From assembly GCF_019649055.1 (NCBI RefSeq), contig NW_026570236.1, forward strand, positions 1 through 64,000: 64,000 nt of DNA, given 5' to 3'. This document shows, piece after piece, positions 1-8,578 of the stretch. Made by a program: the position numbers and the translations under genes. The notes under the pieces were generated by a model, which was not told where the DNA came from, made no database searches, and worked only from the letters and a program-made list of their open reading frames with translations. Every line of letters starts with the position of its first letter. Within the stretch, counting starts at the first letter, position 1. Source of the DNA: Paramacrobiotus metropolitanus (lineage: Eukaryota; Tardigrada; Eutardigrada; Parachela; Macrobiotidae).

Positions 1-1030
1 TGTCTCTATTGACAGTGTCTGGAAGGGCATAAGGTTCTAATCAAAGAATCGTCTAGATCGATAGAAAGTTGGGACTTAGGACATAACATATATAATTATA
101 TATATATATTTATATATATATGCATATTTATTTATATAATTATAGATTAGATATTAATTTTATATATTATATTATATATATATATATATATATTTATATA
201 ATAGATATATATGTAGATATGTAATATGTATATATATATATATAATATATATATTTACATATGTATTATATATCCATGCCAACAACCCACTTAAAATGTA
301 TGTAATATGTGCATGTAGCAACCAACCATGTAGCCTTGTGTATGCCTGTATGTATGGCATGTGTATGTATGTATGGCAAAACAATAATGTATCCATGTAT
401 ATGTATGCATATGTTAACGCAACTAATGCCAACATGTTGTATATATATGGCGCAACATGTAATATGTATGCTTAAAATATGTGTACTGTAGCGCCATGTA
501 TGTAGCAACAATAACCAATATGTATATGTATGTATAATAACACAACAATGTAGCCAACCAATGTGTAACCAACTGTATGTGTATGTGTATGTATGTGTCC
601 ATAACAATAATATGTATGTGTGCTGTATATGTCCTTAATAATGGCCTTAACCGTAATATGTCCTTATGTATGAAAAGCAATCTTAATAATAATATTCCAA
701 TCAATAATAATAATAAGCAACAATAATATGTAGCAAGCCTTATAACCATGTAGCAATGTGCCAGCAATAACCAATGGCTCTCTCTCTCGGTGTGTGTGTG
801 TGTGTGTGTTGTGTTTTGTGTGTGCTGTACCGTGTTACTTCCGTTTCTTGTTTAACAAAGACCAACAGTCGGCGGCATTAATTTATTATCATTAATACAA
901 TAATTATTACCGTCACCACAACAAATTTCCCCACTAACAAAACTAACAAACAATAATGGCAATTACCAACATGCGCGACACCACTAATGACAAAACGACT
1001 ACATGCACAACTTACTGCATACCAACGCAA
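1..1030. repeat. AT-rich low-complexity DNA with microsatellites
   Basis: Positions 80-270 are mostly TA/TATA runs, 300-770 is degenerate ATGTATG-type low-complexity sequence, and 788-830 contains a (TG)n run. Open frames here encode only Tyr/Ile/His-rich repeats, as expected of simple sequence. I see no gene in this stretch. Confidence 0.85.
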
Positions 1031-1139
1031 CAGTCAAAATAACAATGTAACAAACAAACGACAATGACCCACCACCGCGTCGCCGCCACCGCCGCCGCCG
1101 CCGCCGACGCCGCCATTTCTCCGCTCAAAACAGGGCACA

Positions 1140-2037
1140 TTATTTATCCGTGGGAGGCAAGAACGCCAGGTACGGGTGTGCTCGCTTGTTGTGCTTGCGC
1201 TCCACGAAGCGGCGCACACACAACTGCTGCAGACGCTTCGCACGCCACTCTCCGAACGTCTGGGCCACACCGCGCAGCAGGTTGCGCTCCTCCTCCTGTA
1301 GCATCGCATACTTCCGCTGGGCATCCTTGTTGCCGGCCTCCACCACACTCTTACGCAACTCCCAAACAGCCCCCGGATCTTCTGGTCGCGCTCCAGGTTG
1401 GCAACGTCCGGATAGATGGGGACATATTCCGCTGCAATCCAGCGGAATTCTTTCTTCAGCGTCCGTGGCACTTCACCACGGTTGAAAGCCAAGGCAGCGT
1501 TCACGTGCTCCGCGATGACCTTTCGACACTTCTCCTGCTTACCCTGTAATACAGCCATATATGTATATAATGTATCTATACATATATATTTTGTACACTT
1601 TAATTTACGCACCAGCAGTTCAATTAACTGCTTCGAATAACGCTGGACTTCACCGTCCAGTGTCAGGAACAGATCGGCTCGCTGCAACGTTGAAGTCGAC
1701 GTTGCAGTCATGGCCACCGCCACCCCGGCGGCCGCTACTCCCGGGCATTCACTGCCGCTGCCACGGTGGGTGCGCCTTCGGCGACCTCCTTGATTGCCGC
1801 ACGCTTCTCAGCGGCAAGACGCTTGGCTTCCTCCACTTCCTTTTCCCGGAGGGCTTCGCGCTCCGCAGTGGTTCTGCGGAGCAGAGAGGCGTAGCTGTCC
1901 TCCGATGCACTGCAGCGCGCTTCCAGGGTATTTTTTTGCGAGGTCAGTCGAGCTACTTGTAGCTCGAGCTCGTCCACACGCTGCTGCACAGCGTTCGTCG
2001 GCTTCGTCGGTTTCGTCGGTTTCTTCACTGGATTCAT
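1140..2037 (-). CDS. Host coiled-coil protein of unknown function, one intron, two apparent frame breaks
   Basis: Reading leftward from an ATG at 2037, the product starts with a K-P-T repeat (MNPVKKPTKPTKPT) followed by a Glu/Lys/Ala/Arg-rich heptad-like coiled coil. Downstream it is charged and helical and ends in FLPPTDK near 1140. A 69-nt GT-AG intron lies at about 1544-1612 (donor GTGCGT, acceptor TTACAG). The frame has to change near 1733 (a CCCGGG stretch) and again near 1376 (a G5 run). Single-base indels in homopolymers could be assembly errors, because the coding character continues on both sides. I do not recognise the family. GC content is higher than in the viral block to the right, and the intron supports a host gene. 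Confidence 0.5.
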
Positions 2038-2127
2038 CTAGAAAAAATTAAAACATGTAACAAGAAATAACAGCAGCGCTTGAACCAAGTACTGCATTAA
2101 ACAACGTCACAAAAACACATTAATACC

Positions 2128-2532
2128 TCAACTTGCAACTTCTAAGATTTGAATAAGGGTGAATGCTGACAACAAAATTGCTCGATCCAATTGTCTAAAT
2201 TCTATAGTAGGAGTGTACATTGAAGTCACTGGTTTCAAAATAATCTCTAGGTTTTGGTTTATTTTGTAAACATGTTCGGTTTGGTCCAGATCAGGAGAAT
2301 AGCGGTCCATGTGAACCAACCATTCCAAAAATTCTAGATCTCGTTTGGTAAGAATCACTCCAATCTTTTTGGCCTGAGTGTAGCCTTGCTCGTCAGCTGA
2401 CGAAATATTATTTGCAATGACCATTTTACCGACTGTGTAGTGCCAGAAAATAATTGTTTTACCATTACCAAACCGGTACGTTCGGATCCCCTCAAAACCG
2501 GGGTAACTAACTTCTACCAAAGCCGCCTCCAT
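2128..2532 (-). CDS. Viral small protein, paralogue A of a five-member family
   Basis: A 134-aa protein starting at the ATG at 2530-2532. It shares a layout with the products of 2741-3169, 3312-3794, 12452-12883 and 14039-14449: an N-terminal aromatic strand (RTYRF), a central basic segment leading into a helix (KKIGVILTKRDLEFLEWLV), a second strand-rich half, and a hydrophobic C-terminal helix. The central G-[VI]-x-L-[TD] then helix pattern recalls PC4/p15-type single-strand-binding coactivators, but this is only a resemblance. It is the last gene at the left end of the element. A hairpin plus T-run element sits about 70 nt upstream of its start. No signal peptide or membrane segment is visible. 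Confidence 0.6.
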   Translation of the reverse strand: MEAALVEVSYPGFEGIRTYRFGNGKTIIFWHYTVGKMVIANNISSADEQGYTQAKKIGVILTKRDLEFLEWLVHMDRYSPDLDQTEHVYKINQNLEIILKPVTSMYTPTIEFRQLDRAILLSAFTLIQILEVAS

Positions 2533-2603
2533 TATAAGTAATTGTGCTGACTTTCAGTCTAGTTCTAATCCAAGTGCCGATCCTTAATGCAAAAAAGGTT
2601 CCC

Positions 2604-2689
2604 AAAATAGTGACGATGTCAGCTTGTCTGTCAATTATTCTGACAAGCTAAGACCGTCACTAATTTGGGGCAACGCCCTCTTTTTTTTT
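2604..2689 (+). ncRNA. Structured hairpin plus T-run element, copy 1
   Basis: Read on the plus strand, an outer stem (AAATAGTGACG 2605-2615 with CGTCACTAATTT 2655-2666) encloses an inner stem (AGCTTGTC 2621-2628 with GACAAGCT 2642-2649). A short hairpin follows (GGGC-AAC-GCCC, 2668-2678), then nine T. The same architecture with different paired bases recurs at 10732-10799 and 12290-12358. It could be a short Pol III-type RNA ending in the T-run, or a promoter or terminator structure for the minus-strand genes on either side. The type label is a hypothesis. Confidence 0.5.
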
Positions 2690-2740
2690 GCATTTTGAAG
2701 CTTTTTTGCCTTTTTTATTTATTTCATAGGAAAAAATTAT

Positions 2741-3169
2741 TCAGAGTGTTAGAACAGCTAATTTGGCACATAGGCCACTAAACTGAACAAAAGTTAGATC
2801 CAAGGGCACTGCCCCAGCACTAGTGATGCGGAAGCAGTTTGTGTCCCATAAGTGTGGTCTGAGACGGATCCGAACGGTTCTCCCTGTGTCGGTCCTGATT
2901 CGATAGCACTGAGTTTTCCGTGAAGTAAAAGCCCGATCCCACATCCGAAGAATTGTACCGTCCACATACAACTTTGCCATCCGTATAACAACTGCTTTAT
3001 CATACTCGCCGATGGTTTGCATAAAACTACAACTGGATCCACGAGCTGCTAATGATCCGATAATAAGATGCCCATCTTGTATTCTGACACCCACGCGAAT
3101 GTTGTCCGTTAAGTGATACCATAGCACGCCATGGGAAAGGCATAACAACGGTAAAGATAGGCGCTCCAT
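2741..3169 (-). CDS. Viral small protein, paralogue B of the five-member family
   Basis: A 142-aa protein starting at the ATG at 3167-3169. Near the N-terminus it has GVLWYHLTDNIRVG, closely matched in layout by GVKYYHFTDTLCMG of its right-hand neighbour at 3312-3794, which is the clearest evidence of paralogy. A middle helix, a second basic strand-rich half (YRIRTDTGRTVRIRLRP) and a hydrophobic C-terminal helix (FSGLCAKLAVLTL) follow. The 142-nt upstream gap holds three ACTTCTG motifs. No known domain is assigned. Confidence 0.6.
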   Translation of the reverse strand: MERLSLPLLCLSHGVLWYHLTDNIRVGVRIQDGHLIIGSLAARGSSCSFMQTIGEYDKAVVIRMAKLYVDGTILRMWDRAFTSRKTQCYRIRTDTGRTVRIRLRPHLWDTNCFRITSAGAVPLDLTFVQFSGLCAKLAVLTL

Positions 3170-3250
3170 ATTGGCGGCTGCAGAAGGCGAGATATGTGAT
3201 TATAGACTCTTAGTTTTTCCTAGATAGCGATACAAGTGTGTAACCGCTAC

Positions 3251-3297
3251 ACTTCTGACGTTCAGAGTGGCTATGTTACTTCTGTACAACTTCTGAC
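3251..3297 (-). promoter_or_regulatory. Candidate viral promoter motif cluster (three ACTTCTG copies)
   Basis: ACTTCTG occurs at 3251, 3278 and 3289 (CAGAAGT when read in the direction of the genes), 80-130 nt before the start of the gene at 2741-3169. Related copies lie before other viral starts: 3880 (CTTCTGAC), 12984 (ACTTCTGCCA), 13721 (ACTTCTGCCA) and 10763 (ACTTCTAC). The spacing to the ATG is about 85-170 nt each time. The regulatory role is inferred. Confidence 0.35.
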
Positions 3298-3311
3298 TAT
3301 GCCGCTTACCA

Positions 3312-3794
3312 TTACTGATCGATCAGTGTCATGAGAGTTGCACAAAGCATCCGGAACTCTAATACAGATATTTCCACGGGTCCACCATTGGCTGGACGTA
3401 TAAAACAGATCTGTGCTTGCTTATTCATCGCACGTCCATTCACTTTGATGAACAAATCTTTACGCTTGGCATCAGTGATTACCCGAACAACAGGTTGCCA
3501 ACGATTAATCGATTTGACAAGTGTCTGGGGCATCTCACCGGAGAGTTCCATCCTAATAAGTTTGCGAGCCACACGCACATCATACTCATCCATACTCTCA
3601 ACAGACTGTTCAAAACCTTCATTGGGATCATTATTCACCAAACCGCCAGGGCATACCCGTACAAGCATAAACGACTTGTTAGCCGCACGCCACCCCATGC
3701 ACAGAGTATCGGTAAAATGATAATACTTCACACCGTCCTTCTCCTCTGTGTTAACGGACATAGCGTCTTCAGGTTGTGGCTTGATTGAGGACAT
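3312..3794 (-). CDS. Viral small protein, paralogue C of the five-member family
   Basis: A 160-aa protein starting at the ATG at 3792-3794 with a short polar N-terminal extension. It then shows the family signature YYHFTDTLCMGWRA, a central segment (YDVRVARKLIRMEL), a basic middle (DAKRKDLFIKVNG) and a C-terminal hydrophobic helix (LEFRMLCATLMTL). It is adjacent to paralogue B in the same direction, consistent with tandem duplication. The function is unknown. Nucleic-acid binding is a guess from the basic strands and a loose PC4-like layout. Confidence 0.6.
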   Translation of the reverse strand: MSSIKPQPEDAMSVNTEEKDGVKYYHFTDTLCMGWRAANKSFMLVRVCPGGLVNNDPNEGFEQSVESMDEYDVRVARKLIRMELSGEMPQTLVKSINRWQPVVRVITDAKRKDLFIKVNGRAMNKQAQICFIRPANGGPVEISVLEFRMLCATLMTLIDQ

Positions 3795-3945
3795 TCTTAG
3801 CTCTAGTGAGAGGGAGAAAACTGGTTTGTTTAATACTGAATGTCCACCGTAATGATACGTATTGCTATTTCCTGGTTGTCTTCTGACATACTCATACCTT
3901 CATGGATCTGCACATTGAGAGTAGCTTAACATCTGCCCTTTTTAT

Positions 3946-4200
3946 TTAAACAGTCAAAGGTCCGTACCCGGTTATTCTGTATATTTGTCGTCCACCCAGT
4001 AGGCTAGTTACGTTATGAAAAATTTTGTTGAACATGACTTCAGGGATCATAACCGGATCACTAGGCAGCTGTGATGTCATCTTGATTTGAACATACACTT
4101 CCAACGTCCACAAAATGATGCATAATGTCGAGACAATGCTGTAGAATATGAAATCTTTTTTATCCATTGTAGCTTGTCGAATTGTTTCCGCCGATTTCAT
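3946..4200 (-). CDS. Small viral single-pass membrane protein
   Basis: An 84-aa ORF with an N-terminal polar segment, one hydrophobic span (FIFYSIVSTLCIILWTLEVYV) and a C-terminal polar tail with an N-x-T site. Its start at 4200 lies 41 nt inside the end of the preceding ORF (4160-4396), which encodes a protein of similar size and layout. The two look like a tandem pair. They sit at the end of the overlapping virion-gene array, so a virion or membrane role is plausible. No family is recognised. Confidence 0.55.
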   Translation of the reverse strand: MKSAETIRQATMDKKDFIFYSIVSTLCIILWTLEVYVQIKMTSQLPSDPVMIPEVMFNKIFHNVTSLLGGRQIYRITGYGPLTV

Positions 4201-4396
4201 CTGACGTTAATCTCAGAGTATTTAGAAACGCTTCTGTCACGTCCTTCGAAGCCTTGATATCGATTTCCGTTATATTTCTGTTTCCCCTAATGGATTGATA
4301 GATTTGCAGGGAATAGAAACTGAGGAGGAGGCCAAACATAATCACCCAGAAAACGGTACCTGCGACCTGCTTTCTGTTAATTTTTGAGAAGTCCAT
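4160..4396 (-). CDS. Small viral single-pass membrane protein
   Basis: A 78-aa ORF starting at the ATG at 4394-4396. It has a short basic N-terminus (KINRKQ), a membrane span (VAGTVFWVIMFGLLLSFYSL) and a C-terminal tail with N-x-T/S sequons. Its start overlaps the protease stop by about 20 nt. It resembles the adjacent downstream ORF in length and topology. The location directly after the protease suggests co-expression with structural genes. Confidence 0.55.
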   Translation of the reverse strand: MDFSKINRKQVAGTVFWVIMFGLLLSFYSLQIYQSIRGNRNITEIDIKASKDVTEAFLNTLRLTSDEIGGNNSTSYNG

Positions 4397-4874
4397 TTAT
4401 AAAGTTCCGGTCTTTCACTCGTGTTCGCATACTGAAAAACTTGTTAATAAATTTGCATACGAACACATCGTTCACTCCTTTATGCTTGGTTAACGCTGAC
4501 ATGACATCCTTGTATGTATATCCGTAGCAGCGTAGCGTAACAAAAAACATACAGTATTGGCCGCATACTGTGCTGTTTACGCTTTGTCGCTCCGTGTTTG
4601 ATAAAATAACAAAATCGTCCCCCATCCAGTTCTTGATATGCTGCGAGTAAACGGATGGGTTTTCACCGTATGAATCGAAAGCCTCAAGTATGCCTGGTGA
4701 AACACAGTAGAATGCAACCCAGTGCTGTCCGGGATCGCCCTCCACCTCCGTATTGACAATGTAAGCGCCGGGAAATTCCTTGTCTGGGATTCTGTTGGCA
4801 GAATACACTCCGATAAAAATCTCGCGGATTTTCGGATCTCTCTGTAGCGCGTCTTGGATCTGTATGTTGTTCAT
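4377..4874 (-). CDS. Adenain-like cysteine protease (virion maturation protease)
   Basis: A 165-aa protein. The catalytic layout of the adenovirus protease family is visible: His51 in GQHWVAFY, an acidic residue in the EAFDSYGE stretch (about residue 67), Gln97, and Cys104 in the STVCGQYC motif. Family members cleave capsid and core precursors during virion maturation. The length is somewhat below the adenoviral enzyme and typical of the Maverick/adintovirus type. Its ATG overlaps the stop of the major capsid gene as ATGA, consistent with co-expression. The ORF is intact. Confidence 0.88.
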   Translation of the reverse strand: MNNIQIQDALQRDPKIREIFIGVYSANRIPDKEFPGAYIVNTEVEGDPGQHWVAFYCVSPGILEAFDSYGENPSVYSQHIKNWMGDDFVILSNTERQSVNSTVCGQYCMFFVTLRCYGYTYKDVMSALTKHKGVNDVFVCKFINKFFSMRTRVKDRNFINGLLKN

Positions 4875-6220
4875 GGTGCAAAGTCAAAAATGACTTGACG
4901 ATTATTGTTGATTTCTATAACGTTATCGAATACTAGCATGGCAACACAAACAACATTTTCCTCCAAACCCTTAGCAAATTTCAAATGTATGTTCAGATTT
5001 CCGTGACGCGATAAGGACATTGCTCCTCGTCCTGTGTGTCCACGTGTGAAATCGAAACCGTATAGGCAGAATCCCCCCTTGTTGTACTGTTCGCGGTCTA
5101 TTGGCAATTCACCCGCTCCTTCGTTAAGACGTTCAAGTGTATCAAGCAAGCCTTCATAGCCTTGTATAGAGCTGCCTTTCTCGTAGTTTAAATTGTAGCC
5201 TTGTGTGGGAAATAGCTGACCGTCAATCTCGGCAACAATGTTCGTTAAATTGCAGTGCGTGAAATTAAATGGTGATGATGCATATTCCCGGCAAACGAGC
5301 GACTAGGCACTAGGCCAAAAATCATAATTTTCGGCAACTGTCCCATTACAATATTGGACCAAACAGCCTGTTGCTGTCCAAGAATAAGTGTATGTTCACG
5401 CATCACCACTCGCTCAATGTGATATTTGACTGTGTTGCTGAGTAGTTGTTTGCTCATTGCGGTAAAATAATCCGGAGATGGCTCAAATTTTCTTACTTGC
5501 AAACGTGGATTTCTTATAGCCACAGCTTTTGGGGCGTTGCTATCACTGTCAGCAACAAAACCACTTCATTTTGTTCCTCACCAATTTAATTGTGAGCTCA
5601 ACTCCAGGCAGGAGTGGTTTTTCTTGTTGAAACAGATCACAGTGCAGCTTGCCTGACAATTGTAACGGTTTCATATTCTGTAGCCAATCGCGTCGTTTGT
5701 TAGCTCCATCGCTACAGAAACGGTTCACTTTCGCCGCATCCGCTGATGTTACATGACCTGGTTTCTTCTCCCAGTTATTATCCAATGCAAATCCTGATAG
5801 AGTTAACTGCGATTTTTGAGCTTGATCCGTAAAGCCGAGCAGCGACTCTAGATACGCACGGTAATGATACAGCGTGCTTGTATCCGTGACATTCCTGCCA
5901 CCGATACTAACGGTGACAGATTGGAATAAGCTGTGCAAAATGTTGTTAATTGGTGCCAGACAGTCCGAGTCCTTCAAATCTGCGCCATCCTTATTCGTAA
6001 CGTGCAAGTCACACTTAAATCTAATATCCGCTAGGCTCACCAACTCACTCAGAGAGGGAGCAATAGTAAAAACAATATCGTTTGCTGAATCGAATGTTGC
6101 TTGAGCTGGTCCAATGTCATAGTCCTTCGTATTCCATCTTTCTGTCAGTGTTGCCGGCAGGTAAAATAGATGGCTTTCCAGTAGCATTGAAGGCTCCGAG
6201 TTTGCTTCGATCATTGCCAT
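4871..6220 (-). CDS. Major capsid protein (double jelly-roll, hexon-like), interrupted by two frame shifts
   Basis: Three consecutive ORF pieces (6220-5549, 5523-5245 and a third ending at 4871) together span about 450 codons. This is the expected size for an adintovirus/Maverick hexon-like capsid protein, which forms the trimeric capsomers. The N-terminal piece has features such as LPATLTERWNTKDYDIGPAQ and a VSIGGRNVTD strand. The frame changes near 5553-5566, at a T4 run, and near 5276-5290, at a GGG run. Coding character continues across both points. The ATG at 6218-6220 is chosen over an upstream TTG. The gene sits between the pX-like gene and the protease, the usual virion-gene order. 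The shifts may be real inactivating mutations or homopolymer assembly errors. Confidence 0.75.
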
Positions 6221-6225
6221 TTTTG

Positions 6226-6672
6226 TCAAAATCTATTAGCGATAGCGTCGATTGCTAACTGCCGCTTGGTTCGTTTTCTTGTTCCTTTTCGTTTTGGCGT
6301 GCGTTTTGCTTGTCGACGTGTTTTCTGCGCTTTGTGTCTTCGTACTCTCCGTCGCCTGCGTCCTCCCTTAATGCCCATTTCTTCGCCGGCGGACTCTTTT
6401 AGCTTTTTGTTAACTTTCTCTACTGCTGTATCGATGACCGACTCCACTGCCTTAGAAGCAACTGTCTTCATATGTGGTTGTGCTTTGGTTACAAGGCTCG
6501 AAATGTATGGTGCAGCTTTGCTAAATAGACCTTTAGCAAATCCAATCACCCGCCCCCAGAAGCTGCCGCCAAAAACTGGGGCGCCTCGGTATTTTGGCAT
6601 ACCGAAGCCATGCTGTTTGGCAAATAAATCTGTGTAGCGAGATTCGCTAAAATGGTGCTCTTTCAGTACCAT
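6226..6672 (-). CDS. Basic pX/pVI-like virion core or membrane-active protein
   Basis: A 148-aa protein with a Gly/aromatic N-terminal section (FGMPKYRGAPVFGGSFW) and an amphipathic or hydrophobic segment (GRVIGFAKGLFSKAAPYI). A strongly basic Arg/Lys tail follows (GGRRRRRVRRHKAQKTRR and more). This layout matches the small DNA-condensing or membrane-lytic proteins next to the penton and hexon genes in adenoviruses and adintoviruses. Its stop lies 6 nt before the MCP start, and its start lies 2 nt after the penton-like stop. The role is inferred from layout and position. Confidence 0.65.
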   Translation of the reverse strand: MVLKEHHFSESRYTDLFAKQHGFGMPKYRGAPVFGGSFWGRVIGFAKGLFSKAAPYISSLVTKAQPHMKTVASKAVESVIDTAVEKVNKKLKESAGEEMGIKGGRRRRRVRRHKAQKTRRQAKRTPKRKGTRKRTKRQLAIDAIANRF

Positions 6673-6674
6673 GG

Positions 6675-7514
6675 TTAATATCTTTTTGGTCTGAAATGTA
6701 ACTTAATCACTGCTACTCCGCTATGAAATCGTATTTCTTCTCCTCTGTCGTCAGTCACTTCAATCTCCACTGAGCTAAATGTCTGTTTTTGAACAGGCAA
6801 GTAATGCGGATTCTCAAAGCGCAGAACAGTACCATCGTACGAACTGGCTTCGGTACACAACGTGCGCAGAACAGGGACCATTGCATCCCCTACGAGTTGA
6901 TATTCCACTAAATCACAGTAAATGTTCACAATGCGACAATGTTTTGGTGGACGTAACACGAAAGGTTCCTTTTCGATCCCCATATAAGGATAATTATCGT
7001 GTAATCCAAGGGCACGTGTATACTCCGCTCCTTCAAATATAACTTGACTGTCACCGCGCACGAAAAGCTGTCCATGATCTCCTTGAATTTTGATGGCTGC
7101 AAAAGGAAGTTTTTCATACTGCTTTTTTTCGTCTTCCGTTGTTTGGGGTAAATCTTTAGGCTCTCTGTTAATCAAGTCGTGGTTGCTGTAGCGAAAGTCC
7201 AAATTGCGAGCGAAACGCGGATTGTATGTGAGCATTTCGTTTACGCTACTGATTAAATCATATTCATCTCTGTAGAATAATTTCCTTGGCAGCGTACGAA
7301 CTTCAAAAGTCGGCATATATGGTTTGCTTATCCCAACCTTTAGATCTGACTGAAAACGCATTTCCATTGGCGGGAGAATTAGTTCAGAAAGTCCAACCTC
7401 CCACGATCCGTCCAAGTCAATTGAACGGACGAGTTGTGTCGTATAGCAGCCAGGACGATTATCCGGGAATATCGTCTTGGATGCAGAACTTGGTAATGAC
7501 ATGTAAAAACTCAT
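6675..7514 (-). CDS. Penton-like minor capsid protein
   Basis: A 279-aa protein beginning MSFYMSLPSSASKTIFPDN. The opening, and the phrase DLDGSWEVGLSELILPP, are typical of the single-jelly-roll penton-like proteins of Mavericks and adintoviruses that sit at capsid vertices. The rest is strand-rich and ends in KLHFRPKRY. The ATG overlaps the integrase stop (ATGA). It lies between integrase and the pX-like gene. The ORF is intact. Confidence 0.75.
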   Translation of the reverse strand: MSFYMSLPSSASKTIFPDNRPGCYTTQLVRSIDLDGSWEVGLSELILPPMEMRFQSDLKVGISKPYMPTFEVRTLPRKLFYRDEYDLISSVNEMLTYNPRFARNLDFRYSNHDLINREPKDLPQTTEDEKKQYEKLPFAAIKIQGDHGQLFVRGDSQVIFEGAEYTRALGLHDNYPYMGIEKEPFVLRPPKHCRIVNIYCDLVEYQLVGDAMVPVLRTLCTEASSYDGTVLRFENPHYLPVQKQTFSSVEIEVTDDRGEEIRFHSGVAVIKLHFRPKRY

Positions 7515-8578
7515 TTTAGATTCTCCTTATTTTCCCATGAATCATAAGCTGGTCCGTAACCGTACCATCTCACGAGATATTGTTCCTTTCCTTTATGCTT
7601 TCTCGTCCTTAATATGCGTGATATTTTATGACCTGGTCGTTCAGTCATAATAAATTTCGACAACTCTTGACGATAGAACAGGCCGTCCACTGCTTCACCT
7701 GATAAATCTTCAACTGCATACAACCATTGCTTTCCTTTCTTGACAACTTTTACTATTTTGAATAGCTCTTCCGTGTAGTTTGTTTCATAGCCTTTCTCAA
7801 ACGTAAGTTTTTTTTTGGCAAGTCTCACATAGTCGTTAACAGCAAAAACAGGAGGTTTCATTGTATCCTTTTCATCATCCTCAAGCATTTTCCCCCGAAT
7901 AACGCGAGCTTCTTCTACGTCCACTTCACTTGGTGCAAAACCTATAGCCGAATGCACGCTGTTATTATATGCTGATACTACATTATCCAGTGCATCCAGG
8001 TATCGGTAGGTCTGCTTCTCTGTCATATAGACATAAAGTCTGTCCTTGAGCGTTCTGTTGAAGCGCTCCACCATCGCACACTTTATATCGTCGTTCTTTG
8101 TGGTGAAAAAACTAACTCCACAGTCGCGAAAGAAATCTCTAACTTCCTTTGCTGTGAATTCTTTTCCATTATCGCTCTGACATCTTAGCGGCGGTGTACG
8201 TAAATCTCCATAGATTTTTTCCAACGCTCGAACGATCTCCTTTGGTTTCTTCGATTTTACAGGAATCGCCCATGCATATCGTGAGAAACAATCTATGCAG
8301 GTTAACAGGTACTTCACTCCATCGTTTTCCTTATAAAACTTCTGCATATCGGCAAGGTCAATTTGATGTTGATCGTTTACGCCGACACATATGATTTTTC
8401 TTCTTTCGAATTTTGAGCGGTGCGGCCGGTGTTCGGTGTAGGTGTCTTTTGACTGCAAGTATCGTTCAACTTGCTCTTTTGTGAATCCGTGTTTACTAGC
8501 TTCCGCGTACAGACGCTGAACTCCGCCCAAGCTACCTGGGTTAGAGGGGTCCAAATACAAATCATCCAATGAAACCAT
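7511..8578 (-). CDS. Retroviral-type (rve) integrase with C-terminal chromodomain
   Basis: About 355 aa from the ATG at 8576-8578 (an in-frame ATG at 8596 would add six residues). The N-terminal part has the Maverick-type segment leading to DQHQIDLADM. The catalytic acids are Asp80 (in IDLADM), Asp142 (SDNGKEF) and Glu177 (VERFNRTL), numbered from the upstream ATG. There are 34 residues between the last two. The C-terminus carries a chromodomain-like module (KISRILRTRKHKG, YLVRWYGYGPAYDSWE), which may steer integration to particular chromatin. The enzyme joins viral ends to host DNA. The start overlaps the preceding stop as TAATG. The ORF is intact. Confidence 0.92.
   Translation of the reverse strand: MVSLDDLYLDPSNPGSLGGVQRLYAEASKHGFTKEQVERYLQSKDTYTEHRPHRSKFERRKIICVGVNDQHQIDLADMQKFYKENDGVKYLLTCIDCFSRYAWAIPVKSKKPKEIVRALEKIYGDLRTPPLRCQSDNGKEFTAKEVRDFFRDCGVSFFTTKNDDIKCAMVERFNRTLKDRLYVYMTEKQTYRYLDALDNVVSAYNNSVHSAIGFAPSEVDVEEARVIRGKMLEDDEKDTMKPPVFAVNDYVRLAKKKLTFEKGYETNYTEELFKIVKVVKKGKQWLYAVEDLSGEAVDGLFYRQELSKFIMTERPGHKISRILRTRKHKGKEQYLVRWYGYGPAYDSWENKENLK

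Noticed and set aside
172-767. Several 60-114-aa ORFs in the first kilobase
   Set aside because: Low-complexity AT-rich sequence gives long frames on both strands with no domain-like composition.
2667-2689. Bacterial rho-independent terminator (GC hairpin plus T9)
   Set aside because: The host is eukaryotic and the T-run orientation is opposite to the genes. A Pol III-type end or a structural element is more sensible.
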